The notes under the pieces were generated by a model, which searched no databases, was not told the origin of the DNA, and saw only the letters and a list, made by a program, of their open reading frames with translations. A program made the translations under genes and the position numbers. This document shows positions 26,510-34,718 of a stretch of 64,000 nucleotides of DNA, one piece after another (within the stretch, counting starts at the first letter, position 1; each line of letters opens with the position of its first letter). The stretch comes from Rhodospirillales bacterium (GTDB taxonomy: Bacteria > Pseudomonadota > Alphaproteobacteria > Rhodospirillales > Casp-alpha2), in contig JABJGO010000009.1 of NCBI GenBank assembly GCA_018662225.1, forward strand, positions 1-64,000. The letters run 5' to 3'.

Positions 26510-27208
26510 ATGGAATTTTTCACCCCAACAGAGACAGACGCGATTGTGCTCAGTATCCAGGTCGCCCTGGTTGCTGTGGCGTCCAGCCTACCTTTGGGCA
26601 TTGCTGTGGCATGGGTTCTGGTCCGGTTTCAGTTTCCGGGAAAAATTATGCTGGATGCGATCGTTCATATGCCGATGATCCTGCCCCCTGTTGTGGTGGG
26701 GTATGTGTTGCTTATCCTCATGGGGCGGCACGGAATAATTGGTGAATTTCTCTACGACACCTTAGGGATCAGTTTTGCCTTTACCTGGCAGGGAGCCGCG
26801 CTGGCGGCTGCAATCATGGCATTTCCGTTGATGGTGCGGGCCATTCGCTTGTCTATGGATTCTGTTGATACAGGCCTTTATGCGGCGGCTCGCACGTTGG
26901 GGGCTGGGCCTGTCCATGTGTTTTTTACCATTACGTTGCCGCTTGCGATGCCCGGTATTGTTACCGGATGCCTGTTGGCTTTCGCCCGCTCAGTTGGGGA
27001 GTTTGGCGCAACAATCGCCTTTGTATCCAGCATCCCCGGTGAAACGCAAACCATGCCACTGGCCCTATACGCGTTGATCAATACCCCCGGTGGTGATGCC
27101 GGGGCCTTGCGGTTGGTTGTCGCGGCTATTGTTATCTCCCTCGTCGCGTTGATCTTCTCGGAAATACTGGCCAGGCGGATGGCTGCAAGATCGTCAGGTG
27201 CCAAATGA
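26510..27208 (+). CDS. modB: Molybdate ABC transporter permease ModB
   Basis: This is the inner-membrane channel of the molybdate importer. The 232-residue protein has five or six hydrophobic segments and the ModB loop EFGATIAFVSSIPGETQT followed by LALYALINTPGGD, which contacts ModC. The start lies 12 nt after modA, and the stop overlaps modC (ATGA), so the three genes form one operon. Confidence 0.95.
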   Translation: MEFFTPTETDAIVLSIQVALVAVASSLPLGIAVAWVLVRFQFPGKIMLDAIVHMPMILPPVVVGYVLLILMGRHGIIGEFLYDTLGISFAFTWQGAALAAAIMAFPLMVRAIRLSMDSVDTGLYAAARTLGAGPVHVFFTITLPLAMPGIVTGCLLAFARSVGEFGATIAFVSSIPGETQTMPLALYALINTPGGDAGALRLVVAAIVISLVALIFSEILARRMAARSSGAK

Positions 27209-28362
27209 TCGATATTTCCATACGGCATCAATTAGGCGATCTTTCTTTGCAAACCGATATCCAGGCAGGACCGGGGATCAATGCCCTGTTTGGCCGCTCA
27301 GGGTGTGGTAAAACTACGTTGATCAATATAATCGCAGGGCTGTGCACGCCAAACGAGGGCCATATCATCATCGGTGACAGGGTTCTGTTTGATAGCGGAG
27401 CCGGGATCAATATGGCGCCAGAACACAGGCGGATGGGTTATGTGTTTCAAGATGCACGGTTGTTTCCACACCTGAGCGTGGTGCAAAACCTGACCTATGG
27501 GATGGACTTGCTTTCTCCGGGTGACAGACGGCATACCGTGGAAGAAATCTCGAACCTGCTTGAACTGGGAGCTCTGTTACCCCGCCAGCCAACGACGTTA
27601 TCGGGCGGAGAACGGCAACGCGTTGCTATTGGCCGGGCTCTATTATCCGGCCCCGCCATGTTGTTGATGGATGAGCCGTTGGCCTCACTGGATGCCATGC
27701 ACAAGGCCGAGATCATGCCCTTTATCGAACGGTTGCGCGATGAACTTGCGCTGCCTGTATTCTACGTGAGCCACGACCTGGATGAGGTTATCCGCCTAGC
27801 CGACAACATGATTGTCATGTCCAACGGTACCGTGGCGGTTCAGGGGTCTGTGGAGCAGACAATGGCCCGGCTTGACGTACAAGCATTTACAGGCCCGCAT
27901 GAGGCGGGGGCTGTGGTTATCGCAACCGTACAAAACAACGCCGAGACTGATGGGTTGACCGAATTACTGTGCGAAGCCGGTCGGATCGTTGTTCCTGGTA
28001 TCGATATTGAACCCGGTACATCCATACGACTTCGGATCAGGGCCCGGGATGTATCCCTTGCTACCACGGTGCCCGTGGGAAGCAGTGTTCTGAATGTTTT
28101 TGAAGGCACCGTTGTTGACGTGAAAGAAGTGAATGGAGAACCACATGCTGATGTGCTGGTCGATGTGGGTGTTCCATTGATTTCCCGAATAACCCGTAGA
28201 TCGGCTAAGAATCTGGATATCAAGCCTGGCAAGACCGTTTACGCATTGGTAAAAGCAGCAGCCATCGACAAGCCTTCCGGTCAGATGCCCGGCCAGAGAA
28301 CCAGCGAGGGAACCAGCGAGGGAACCAGCGAGGAAACCAACGGCTCACCGTTCATTGATTAA
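27205..28362 (+). CDS. modC: Molybdate ABC transporter ATP-binding protein ModC
   Basis: This is the ATPase of the molybdate importer. The 385-residue protein has Walker A GRSGCGKT (30-37), signature LSGGERQ (132-138), Walker B MDEPLASLD (Asp156-Glu157), and a C-terminal TOBE/Mop domain (about 290-360) that senses molybdate. The tail has a TSEG repeat encoded by three 12-bp copies, which lengthens the protein beyond the TOBE domain. The ATG overlaps the modB stop. Confidence 0.95.
   Translation: MIDISIRHQLGDLSLQTDIQAGPGINALFGRSGCGKTTLINIIAGLCTPNEGHIIIGDRVLFDSGAGINMAPEHRRMGYVFQDARLFPHLSVVQNLTYGMDLLSPGDRRHTVEEISNLLELGALLPRQPTTLSGGERQRVAIGRALLSGPAMLLMDEPLASLDAMHKAEIMPFIERLRDELALPVFYVSHDLDEVIRLADNMIVMSNGTVAVQGSVEQTMARLDVQAFTGPHEAGAVVIATVQNNAETDGLTELLCEAGRIVVPGIDIEPGTSIRLRIRARDVSLATTVPVGSSVLNVFEGTVVDVKEVNGEPHADVLVDVGVPLISRITRRSAKNLDIKPGKTVYALVKAAAIDKPSGQMPGQRTSEGTSEGTSEETNGSPFID
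28298..28333. repeat. Three tandem 12-bp repeats at the 3' end of modC
   Basis: GAACCAGCGAGG occurs three times in direct succession (28298, 28310, 28322), the third followed by a decayed partial copy. It encodes the TSEG repeats of the ModC tail. The unit keeps the frame, so copy number could vary without breaking the gene. Confidence 0.93.
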
Positions 28363-28453
28363 TGGCCGATTTATCAAAGAAAACAAGGCGCGTTAATACA
28401 ATCTAAACCATGCTAGGGTGTAATGAAATCAGGGTCCAAAAAGGAGTCCTCAC

Positions 28454-28738
28454 GTGGCCGAAGATCAAGCAGTAGAAGACCAACCAGCAACAGATGACGG
28501 AGCCATCTACGAGGTAGCGGTAGATGTAACGGCCGTACTCGGCACGTCAATGATGGCAATTAGTCAAATCCTGAAACTTGGCCGTGGTGCTGTTGTGGAG
28601 CTGGATCGCCGGGTCGGTGAAGACATAGAGCTTCACGCCAACAGCCAATTGATTGCGCGTGGTGAAATCGTTGTCCTCGATGACCAACTTGGTGTGACGG
28701 TTACCGATATTGTGAAACGAAGCGGCTCGGCAGGCTAG
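28454..28738 (+). CDS. FliN-like protein (flagellar motor switch / SpoA domain), stand-alone
   Basis: The 94-residue protein matches the SpoA domain of FliN, the C-ring protein of the flagellar switch. YEVAVDVTAVLGTSMMAISQILKLGRGAVVELDR is the domain's first half, and LIARGEIVVLDDQLGVTVTDIV is its end. The N-terminus is short and acidic. The start is a GTG with AAGGAGT 6 nt upstream. No other flagellar or type III secretion gene is nearby, which is unusual because fliN normally sits in a fli operon. A 68-codon gene follows at 59 nt. A weak CtrA-like TTAA-N7-TAAA lies about 50 nt upstream. Confidence 0.85.
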   Translation: MAEDQAVEDQPATDDGAIYEVAVDVTAVLGTSMMAISQILKLGRGAVVELDRRVGEDIELHANSQLIARGEIVVLDDQLGVTVTDIVKRSGSAG

Positions 28739-28797
28739 TCAAGCGACCCCCAAGACTGAACGTATAAACACGCAAGAAATCACGGAGCAACACACAC

Positions 28798-29004
28798 ATG
28801 ACCACCGCTAGTGAAATTTACCGTACCGCCAACCTGCTTATTGAAACTTACGGCGAAATGGCTGTGGTAGGGGCCGCTATCAAAGCGGATCATTGCCAAC
28901 GTACCGGTGACGACACAGGGCGCGCCGTTTGGTTACGCGTGGCCAGCGCTGTTGAAGACATTATGGATGATGAAACAATTCCGTACGGCGCAACCATTAA
29001 CTAG
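28798..29004 (+). CDS. 68-aa hypothetical protein
   Basis: I do not recognise a named family. The product is helical and acidic: a first helix around YRTANLLIETYG, a second around AAIKADHCQRTGD, and a tryptophan in RAVWLRVASAVEDIM. This layout is reminiscent of short alphaproteobacterial proteins that sit alone. A CGGAG site lies 11 nt before the ATG. It is downstream of the FliN-like gene on the same strand and may be cotranscribed. Composition and a plausible ribosome site support a real gene. Confidence 0.72.
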   Translation: MTTASEIYRTANLLIETYGEMAVVGAAIKADHCQRTGDDTGRAVWLRVASAVEDIMDDETIPYGATIN

Positions 29005-29016
29005 GTACGCATCGCC

Positions 29017-29394
29017 TTAAGTCCGTCGATTTACAGTTACATAGACGGCACAGTCTGAATAACCGTCATTATAGAAATGATAAGTCCGGTCACCCAACGC
29101 AAGACGTTTGGGGTCATAAAGATTCCAATTGGCCGTGGCAATTCCAGTAATGGCCCTACCCTCCTTGCCAATGAAGCCAATGATGTAGCGGAACTGCCGT
29201 TTTTGGCTGAACTCTCTGCGTTGACAAGCCATAGAAAGTGTCCGGTTGTAATTCCCCACCTTCCAATGAGCCGACGTCGAATACCCCAAGATCGCCAGAT
29301 CTGAACGCGTGATGGCATGTGCATTCTGGTACGGGATGGTAAACAACCCAACCAATAGCAATAAACCGGTCAATTTTCGTGCGATGTGTCTCAT
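29017..29394 (-). CDS. Small secreted hypothetical protein
   Basis: The 125-residue product has a clear signal peptide: basic start, hydrophobic core LTGLLLLVGLFTI, and a likely cleavage at NAHA-ITRSD. The mature part of about 98 residues has two cysteines (in SMACQRRE and SDCAVYVT) that could form a disulfide, and several aromatic residues. I do not recognise the family. The ATG at 29394 is chosen because the signal peptide begins there; an upstream TTG would add 14 residues. The ribosome site is weak. It converges with the 68-aa gene. Confidence 0.65.
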   Translation of the reverse strand: MRHIARKLTGLLLLVGLFTIPYQNAHAITRSDLAILGYSTSAHWKVGNYNRTLSMACQRREFSQKRQFRYIIGFIGKEGRAITGIATANWNLYDPKRLALGDRTYHFYNDGYSDCAVYVTVNRRT

Positions 29395-29599
29395 GCCAAT
29401 ATGATAGAGAATCTCGAATCCCTTGGGAAGAGGCAATATTCAGTCGTGTGCGCCTGGTCAGTATTCGAGGTGTAAGGGAATATTTGGTTGATACCGGGGG
29501 GTAGGCTCTGATTAGGCTGGAAAGTTGGTAATGATGTCATTGAAAATACAACCAAACCCCAGACACACTAAAGCACTCGCTGTTTAACGAGCCACTTGA

Positions 29600-29617
29600 G
29601 ACAGGAAGTTTCCTGTC
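29600..29617 (-). other. Inverted repeat after the coiled-coil hypothetical gene
   Basis: GACAGGAA and TTCCTGTC (29600-29607 and 29610-29617) form a perfect inverted repeat one nucleotide after the stop codon of the minus-strand gene. As RNA it would form a hairpin with a 4-nt loop once the inner pair is opened. No T-run follows, so it is at best a weak terminator. Confidence 0.45.
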
Positions 29618-29618
29618 C

Positions 29619-29900
29619 CTAAACTTCTACATCGACCGCATTACCCCGATCTGACGAACTACCAGTGTCTGCACTATTCGGATCACCATGCTGCCCGATC
29701 GAGATACTTGCACTCGAACGAGAATCAGCTAAATCCTCTTGCGCTTCACGCTGGCGTTCGGCACGAACATCACGTTCACGGGCACGCAACACTTCTGTTG
29801 CTTCTTCAAACTGGGCTTGTTGATGGATAGCCGTTTGAAAAGCCGCTACTGCAACGCTCGGTAACCGCGGATCGACCGCCTTCTGGACATTGTTTAACAT
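29619..29900 (-). CDS. Charged coiled-coil hypothetical protein
   Basis: The 93-residue product has no family I recognise. An alanine-rich N-terminus (VAVAAFQTAIHQQAQFEEA) is followed by a highly charged helix with E/R/A repeats at about 36-58, predicted coiled coil. The Ser/Asp/Gly-rich C-terminus is probably disordered. No signal peptide or membrane segment is present. A GGTCGGGGA stretch precedes the ATG closely. It stands alone on the minus strand, with an inverted repeat after its stop. Confidence 0.6.
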   Translation of the reverse strand: MLNNVQKAVDPRLPSVAVAAFQTAIHQQAQFEEATEVLRARERDVRAERQREAQEDLADSRSSASISIGQHGDPNSADTGSSSDRGNAVDVEV

Positions 29901-30022
29901 TTCCCCGACCTTCTGCCGAAGTACGAAACGTAGCTACATTGCTACAGCGACTATAATAACTATACTCGCTATCAAATGCAAGGCACTTGTCTGTGGTTTA
30001 GGATAATTTACCCTTCCAATAG

Positions 30023-30057
30023 AAAAACCTCCTGTGTGGTATCCACAGGAGGTTTTT
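30023..30057. terminator. Intrinsic terminator downstream of the zinc-ribbon gene
   Basis: AAAAACCTCCTGTG (30023-30036) pairs with CACAGGAGGTTTTT (30044-30057) around a 7-nt loop. The stem is a perfect 14 bp with T-runs on both strands. It lies 30 nt after the stop of the minus-strand zinc-ribbon gene. Confidence 0.92.
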
Positions 30058-30087
30058 AATTCTGGTCGGCGTAAGGCTGGCAAAGAC

Positions 30088-30255
30088 TTATGCAGCTTGT
30101 CCTTCACGCCAGGCAGCCGTTCCCTTACAGTTGGCGCAAACGCGCTCACCATAATGGGTGGATTGGAATTCTTCGCTGCACATCAGGCACTTACGGCCTT
30201 TTTTCTGGCTTGAATAATCTGCAGTAGGTTTCTTTGTGTCTCGTGAAGACGACAT
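30088..30255 (-). CDS. Small C4 zinc-ribbon protein (55 aa)
   Basis: The product is a basic 55-residue protein with two CxxC pairs, CLMC and CANC, separated by 14 residues (EEFQSTHYGERV), which is a compact C4 zinc ribbon. The tail KGTAAWREGQAA follows. Similar small zinc-ribbon proteins of unknown role occur across alphaproteobacteria. The ATG at 30255 is chosen because an AAGGAG site stands 7 nt before it; the open frame extends upstream without support. A strong terminator makes it monocistronic. Confidence 0.82.
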   Translation of the reverse strand: MSSSRDTKKPTADYSSQKKGRKCLMCSEEFQSTHYGERVCANCKGTAAWREGQAA

Positions 30256-30744
30256 TTGGCGGCTCCTTAGAAGTAGGTAAAACACGTTGTCACACTGTTC
30301 CGACGAGACCGCTAACCACCCGGGTAAGCCACTCTGTCGTTTACCGCACCAAGCCAAACCGCGCATTTGCGATCAATGTGGTGGGTAGTAGCGCGTAACA
30401 AGCCTTTCACCAAACGTTAAAAAACATCGGATCGTTCCAACTCAAAAACCTGAAACAGGAATAGCGTGGAACATCGGATGACCAGTTTGTAGCACAGTCG
30501 ATTTAAAAATGCAGCAATTATTTGTGCATCGCAGCATTTTTCCTATATTTACCAATTTCATCATAAATACAAAGAGTTACTATGAAATTTGATCAACGAT
30601 AAGGAGACTTTAGCACATGTCTTTCAAAATTATTACAACTTTTTACAGTAATTTTTGAGTCTATATTTTGCGGAACAGTGAACAGAACGCCAGAAATACG
30701 ATCTAATGCTGGTATAAACCCTGATCATCGCCCATGATTCTCCC
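30256..30744. other. 489-nt gap: no clear gene, A/T-rich, one tiny ORF with a ribosome site
   Basis: The part from about 30500 on is markedly A/T-rich. AAAAATGC (30505-30512) and GCATTTTT (30534-30541) could form a terminator-like hairpin. A 13-codon frame (30617-30658, MSFKIITTFYSNF) has AAGGAG 10 nt upstream. AACATCGGAT occurs twice (30423 and 30470). It probably holds promoters for the zinc-ribbon gene and the DsbA-like gene; I can identify no tRNA or known ncRNA. Confidence 0.4.
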
Positions 30745-31434
30745 ATGCAGATCGAAATTATTGCGGATATTACCTGTCCCTGGTGTTTTGTAGGCTTGAA
30801 ACGACTACGTATAGCATTGGAACAGCGCCATGAGGTGCCCACAACGATCCTTTGGCGCCCATTCTTACTTAATCCGGATCTACAAAACGGAACAATTGAT
30901 CGGCTTCCATACCTGAGCCGTATGTTCGGTAGCGAAAGCCGTATTCAGCAGTTCTACGAAGCGATCGATTCCGCTGGGCTAACAACCGGAATTCCCTTCT
31001 CTCCCGACGTAGACTTCACTCCTAGTTCTATCAATGCCCATCGCCTCATTTCATTGGCTAAATCAACTGGCCAACATGCCCAAGTAGCTGAAGAAATATT
31101 CTATGCCTATTTCGTCGATGGCCGCGATATTGCTGATATTGGTGTACTAAGCGCCATTGCCGCAGAAACAGGCATGGATAGCAGCAGCGTTCAGACGTTT
31201 CTCAGTAGTGATGAGGCACGCGATTCAGTGTTTGAGGAGAATGCCCGTATTCACCGCCTGGGCATCAACGGAGTGCCGTCTTTCGTTATTGCAAACAATC
31301 ACGTGGTTTCCGGGGCGCAGGAAGTGCAGACCCTTGTTCATATTCTGGATTTTGCCACCAGGACAGAGGGGCTGGGCGCTGATGGCCCGGCAATGACAAC
31401 AACCATGTTGTCTCACGGCGTGGGGATGCCCTAA
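30745..31434 (+). CDS. DsbA-family thiol oxidoreductase (FrnE-like)
   Basis: The 229-residue protein has a thioredoxin fold with the active site CPWC (Cys11, Cys14), an inserted helical domain, and the cis-proline loop GVPSFVI near residue 176. There is no signal peptide, so it is cytoplasmic, as in the FrnE/2-hydroxychromene-2-carboxylate isomerase-like branch. The start MQIEIIADITCPWC is the family form. Its stop shares 4 bp with the convergent lpxI-lpxB stop. Confidence 0.9.
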   Translation: MQIEIIADITCPWCFVGLKRLRIALEQRHEVPTTILWRPFLLNPDLQNGTIDRLPYLSRMFGSESRIQQFYEAIDSAGLTTGIPFSPDVDFTPSSINAHRLISLAKSTGQHAQVAEEIFYAYFVDGRDIADIGVLSAIAAETGMDSSSVQTFLSSDEARDSVFEENARIHRLGINGVPSFVIANNHVVSGAQEVQTLVHILDFATRTEGLGADGPAMTTTMLSHGVGMP

Positions 31435-33452
31435 CCCCCGGAATTCGCCCCATCAACACGTTGTTGTCTCATGACCCGCAAGACCGCCGATGCCGCCGCA
31501 CTTTCGTTGTCACGGTGGGCTATGGTGAGCTTCTGCAGGGCTGACTTATATCCCGATATCTGTGCCGCGCGCAGGTCCGGGTTTTCCAGCAATGCGCTCA
31601 ATGCCGGCGCGATGTTATCAATAGTACAGTCTTCAAGAAGATATTCTGGCGTCACCATACGGTCTTCCAACAGATTAACCAGCGACGCAAACCGGGCTGT
31701 TACAAATCGTCGGGCGAACCATGCCGTCAGCTTATTGAGGCGGTAAGCGATTATTGCCGGCACCCCTGCTTGTGCGAGTTCCAAAGCCACGGTCCCGGAC
31801 GCAGCAAGGGCCACATCACTGGCAGCGAGCCCATCCAGCTTATCTTCATCATCATTGGTAATGGTTACCGATATCGAGACATTACGCATCGCCGCCCGAA
31901 TCATGGCATCTGTATTTTCTACCGTTGGGAATAAAAAGTGGCGGGGCACAATGGATGGAGGTAACTGGTCAATGACCTCAAGAAACAGGGGCAGCAACCG
32001 GCTAACCTCACCCTTGCGACTGCCGGGCAGGACGGCCACAACCTGGGCACCTGGGTCAATAGCGTGACGTTCACGAAACGCCCGCCCGTTACCAAGCGCA
32101 TTCTGTTCCACGATGGGGTGGCCAACAAAGGTGCATGGTAGGTCCTCCGCTTCGAAATAAGGTGGCTCGAATGGAAGGATGGCCAACAAATGATCGAGAA
32201 AGCCGGCTATTTTTTTGGCCCGCCCCGGTCGCCATGCCCAAACGCTGGGCGCGACATAATGCACCAGCGGAATGCCTTTTCCCCTCAGGCGTTTTGCCAC
32301 GCGAAAACAAAAATCGGGCGAATCAATGGTTACCACGACATCGGGTTTAGATGCTTCAGCGGCCTGGGCGGTTTGACGGATACGTTTCAGAATATTGGGT
32401 AATCTGGGCAAAACCTCGGCAACCCCCATTACGGACAGGTCCTCCATGGGGAAAAGACTGTACAACCCTTCGTGTTTCATGCGTTCGCCCCCAACGCCGC
32501 CCAGTCGGATATTCGGTATTGCATGTTTCAGCCCACGAATGAGAGCTGCCCCCAGTTGATCTCCTGATGGCTCACCTGCGATCACAAACACCATGGGGGC
32601 AGATTGCGGTACCGCGATATGGCTTTGGGCCAGGTCCATAACATGTACGAATATCCCGGCTTCATCGGCTTTTTGCTGTACCAATCTACGATCTATGATC
32701 AACGAGCGGTCGGCCTCGATGACGATGCCAGCCAACCCGGCAGCCGCGGCCATGGTGATCGTTTCAGGGCCAATGGTCGGTAAATCCACACGGGTTTCTT
32801 GTTGGGGTTTAGCCATTTTCGCCAGAATGCCAGACCTCCTGGATAGCATGTCTAGCTCAGCATGGTCCCGCAACAAGGCATCGGTACCGCGCTCGTCTTC
32901 CAATGCAACGACGTGGCCGGACCGGGCAATAGCGGCCTGGCCTTTGTCTTGCTGTCCCAAAAGCAACGCAGCGGAAACCGCTGCATGAATATCATCGGTA
33001 TAGGATGAAAGATCAATCTGACCCGACGACACAAACCCGGGCTTTGCCAGAAGATCAGCAACCAGGTCATTGGGGCTTACGACCCGGAAACCCTCTTGAG
33101 ACTCGAGCATGCGTATAATCGATTGCAGCAAGCCATCGTCACCAGCGCCGTAGCTGCGGGCTTTCAGAAGAAATTTTATACCCCACCAATCCGGGCGAAG
33201 CTGGAACATGGTTGGCCTACGGATGGCACCGGCCAAAACCAGATCTTTTACACCGTTGTCATTGAGGTGTTTAAGTATTTTGGCACCGGCACCCATACGA
33301 ACCCATTCATGGGGTGCGTCTGCCACGGTCTGTTGCGGGGTTTGCCCTTCGAATGCGATGACAAAATATGGCCGACCAGATGCCTCGCACGCATCAATAA
33401 TCATGATGGGTAACTGGCCCTTACCAGCCAGGATTCCGAGTTTAGGCAGCAT
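31431..33452 (-). CDS. lpxI-lpxB: LpxI-LpxB fusion: UDP-2,3-diacylglucosamine pyrophosphatase plus lipid-A-disaccharide synthase
   Basis: One open frame of 673 codons joins two consecutive lipid A enzymes. Residues 1 to about 280 match LpxI (MLPKLGILAGKGQLP start, GAGDDGLLQ, LPTIGPET), which hydrolyses UDP-diacylglucosamine to lipid X and UMP. Residues 287-673 match LpxB (FVIAGEPSGDQLG, then DSPDFCFRVAKRL, YVAPSVWAWRPGRA and LPGSRKGEV), which condenses lipid X with the UDP form. The junction is a linker of about seven residues with no stop, and the internal Met287 (nt 32594) has no ribosome site. The two are normally separate, adjacent genes in alphaproteobacteria. The ATG at 33452 overlaps the lpxA stop by 11 nt. 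Confidence 0.93.
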   Translation of the reverse strand: MLPKLGILAGKGQLPIMIIDACEASGRPYFVIAFEGQTPQQTVADAPHEWVRMGAGAKILKHLNDNGVKDLVLAGAIRRPTMFQLRPDWWGIKFLLKARSYGAGDDGLLQSIIRMLESQEGFRVVSPNDLVADLLAKPGFVSSGQIDLSSYTDDIHAAVSAALLLGQQDKGQAAIARSGHVVALEDERGTDALLRDHAELDMLSRRSGILAKMAKPQQETRVDLPTIGPETITMAAAAGLAGIVIEADRSLIIDRRLVQQKADEAGIFVHVMDLAQSHIAVPQSAPMVFVIAGEPSGDQLGAALIRGLKHAIPNIRLGGVGGERMKHEGLYSLFPMEDLSVMGVAEVLPRLPNILKRIRQTAQAAEASKPDVVVTIDSPDFCFRVAKRLRGKGIPLVHYVAPSVWAWRPGRAKKIAGFLDHLLAILPFEPPYFEAEDLPCTFVGHPIVEQNALGNGRAFRERHAIDPGAQVVAVLPGSRKGEVSRLLPLFLEVIDQLPPSIVPRHFLFPTVENTDAMIRAAMRNVSISVTITNDDEDKLDGLAASDVALAASGTVALELAQAGVPAIIAYRLNKLTAWFARRFVTARFASLVNLLEDRMVTPEYLLEDCTIDNIAPALSALLENPDLRAAQISGYKSALQKLTIAHRDNESAAASAVLRVMRQQRVDGANSGG

Positions 33453-34242
33453 CTTCCAAACGCGGTTGGCAAATAGAGCGGGATGAGTCTGCTTGAATAA
33501 AGTCGACGATCTCCATGACAGGTTCGTTATCATGGAACTCTTCGGCGACATCCGCCAAGCGCTCCACCAATGTGCCTTCTGGCGCGAACATCAACCGGTA
33601 GGCTTTGCGCAGATTGTGAATAACGTCTCGTGAGAAATTCCGGCGTTTCAATCCAATAATGTTCAAGCTGGACAAGTGAGCGCGATTACCCATGACCGAT
33701 CCATACGGGATCACATCATTCTCCACGCCGCTCATACCGCCAATCATGGCGTGCTTACCCACTCTGACGAATTGGTGGATGGCCGATAGACCGCCAACGA
33801 TCGCCCATTCGTCTACAACGACGTGGCCGGCAAGGGTGGCATTGTTAACCAGGATTACGTTGTCTCGTATCTCGCAATCATGGGCAACATGGGCGCCAAT
33901 CATCATCAAGCAATTGTTGCCAACAGAGGTCAGTAATCCGCCGCCTTCGGTTCCTGGATTAATAGTCACATGTTCACGAATGATATTGTTGCAACCAATT
34001 TCCAACCGGGAGTGCTCGCCCTTGAATTTTAGATCCTGCGGCGGATGGCCAATCGAGGCAAATGGAAATATTCGTGAATTGGCACCGACGCTGGTATCGC
34101 CTGCAACGACAACATTTGATACCAGTTCCACGCCATCGCCCAGTGTTACCTCGCTTCCCACGACGCAAAATGGGCCGATTTGTACGTCCTGCCCGAGTTG
34201 GGCGCCATCTTCGATAACGGCACTGCTGTGAATGTTGCTCAT
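33442..34242 (-). CDS. lpxA: UDP-N-acetylglucosamine acyltransferase LpxA
   Basis: LpxA starts lipid A synthesis by 3-O-acylating UDP-GlcNAc. The 266-residue protein is a left-handed beta helix of hexapeptide repeats from about residue 1 to 190 (IHSSAVIEDGAQLGQDVQIGPF start, with HVAHDCEIRDNVILVNNATLAGHV containing the catalytic His), followed by a helical C-terminus. It starts at the fabZ stop (1-nt overlap) and overlaps lpxI-lpxB. Confidence 0.97.
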   Translation of the reverse strand: MSNIHSSAVIEDGAQLGQDVQIGPFCVVGSEVTLGDGVELVSNVVVAGDTSVGANSRIFPFASIGHPPQDLKFKGEHSRLEIGCNNIIREHVTINPGTEGGGLLTSVGNNCLMMIGAHVAHDCEIRDNVILVNNATLAGHVVVDEWAIVGGLSAIHQFVRVGKHAMIGGMSGVENDVIPYGSVMGNRAHLSSLNIIGLKRRNFSRDVIHNLRKAYRLMFAPEGTLVERLADVAEEFHDNEPVMEIVDFIQADSSRSICQPRLEDAA

Positions 34243-34718
34243 TACTGCTCCACAATCATGGCCGAGAACACGGCCTCGGCCTTCAAGGTTCCGTCAACGT
34301 ATGCTTCGCCTTTGAACTTCCATACGTTGCCGCGTGAGCGAATCTTTTCTACATGCAGTTCTACCACATCTCCGGGCACAACGGGTTTGCGAAATTTGGC
34401 GGAATCAATCGTCATGAAGTAAACCATCGGGTCTTTGCTGTCTTCTGTGCGGTCGTAACCTGCAACCACAGTCACGCCGGCCGTCTGGGCCATAGCCTCA
34501 ACCAGCAAAACGCCCGGCATGATTGGTTGGCCGGGGAAATGACCCTGAAAGAAATTTTCGTTGATGGAAACATTTTTGATTCCCACGGCCTTTTCCGACG
34601 GGACAATATCTCGCATGCCATCAATCAGCAGAAAGGGGTAACGATGAGGGATCATTTTCATGATGTCATTTACATCCAGAACCTCAATCATACCCTCCGC
34701 ATTCACACCATCATTCAT
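34242..34718 (-). CDS. fabZ: 3-hydroxyacyl-ACP dehydratase FabZ
   Basis: This hot-dog-fold dehydratase acts in fatty acid elongation, and its 3-hydroxymyristoyl-ACP substrate is shared with LpxA and LpxD. The 158-residue product has catalytic His60 in GHFPGQPIMPG and Glu74 in LLVEAMAQ, and the start MKMIPHRYPFLLID near residue 20. Its 5' end overlaps the lpxD stop by 4 nt. Confidence 0.97.
   Translation of the reverse strand: MNDGVNAEGMIEVLDVNDIMKMIPHRYPFLLIDGMRDIVPSEKAVGIKNVSINENFFQGHFPGQPIMPGVLLVEAMAQTAGVTVVAGYDRTEDSKDPMVYFMTIDSAKFRKPVVPGDVVELHVEKIRSRGNVWKFKGEAYVDGTLKAEAVFSAMIVEQ

Noticed and set aside
28298-28333. CRISPR-like repeat in modC
   Set aside because: The units are 12 bp, contiguous and coding, with no spacers and no cas genes in the window.
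28392-28406. CtrA box upstream of the FliN-like gene
   Set aside because: TTAA-N7-TAAA has one mismatch in an A/T-rich stretch, and the location within the promoter is unknown; too weak to list as a feature.
31431-32594. lpxB as a separate gene starting at the internal ATG
   Set aside because: There is no ribosome site before 32594 and the frame is continuous with lpxI, so one fused gene is the simpler reading.
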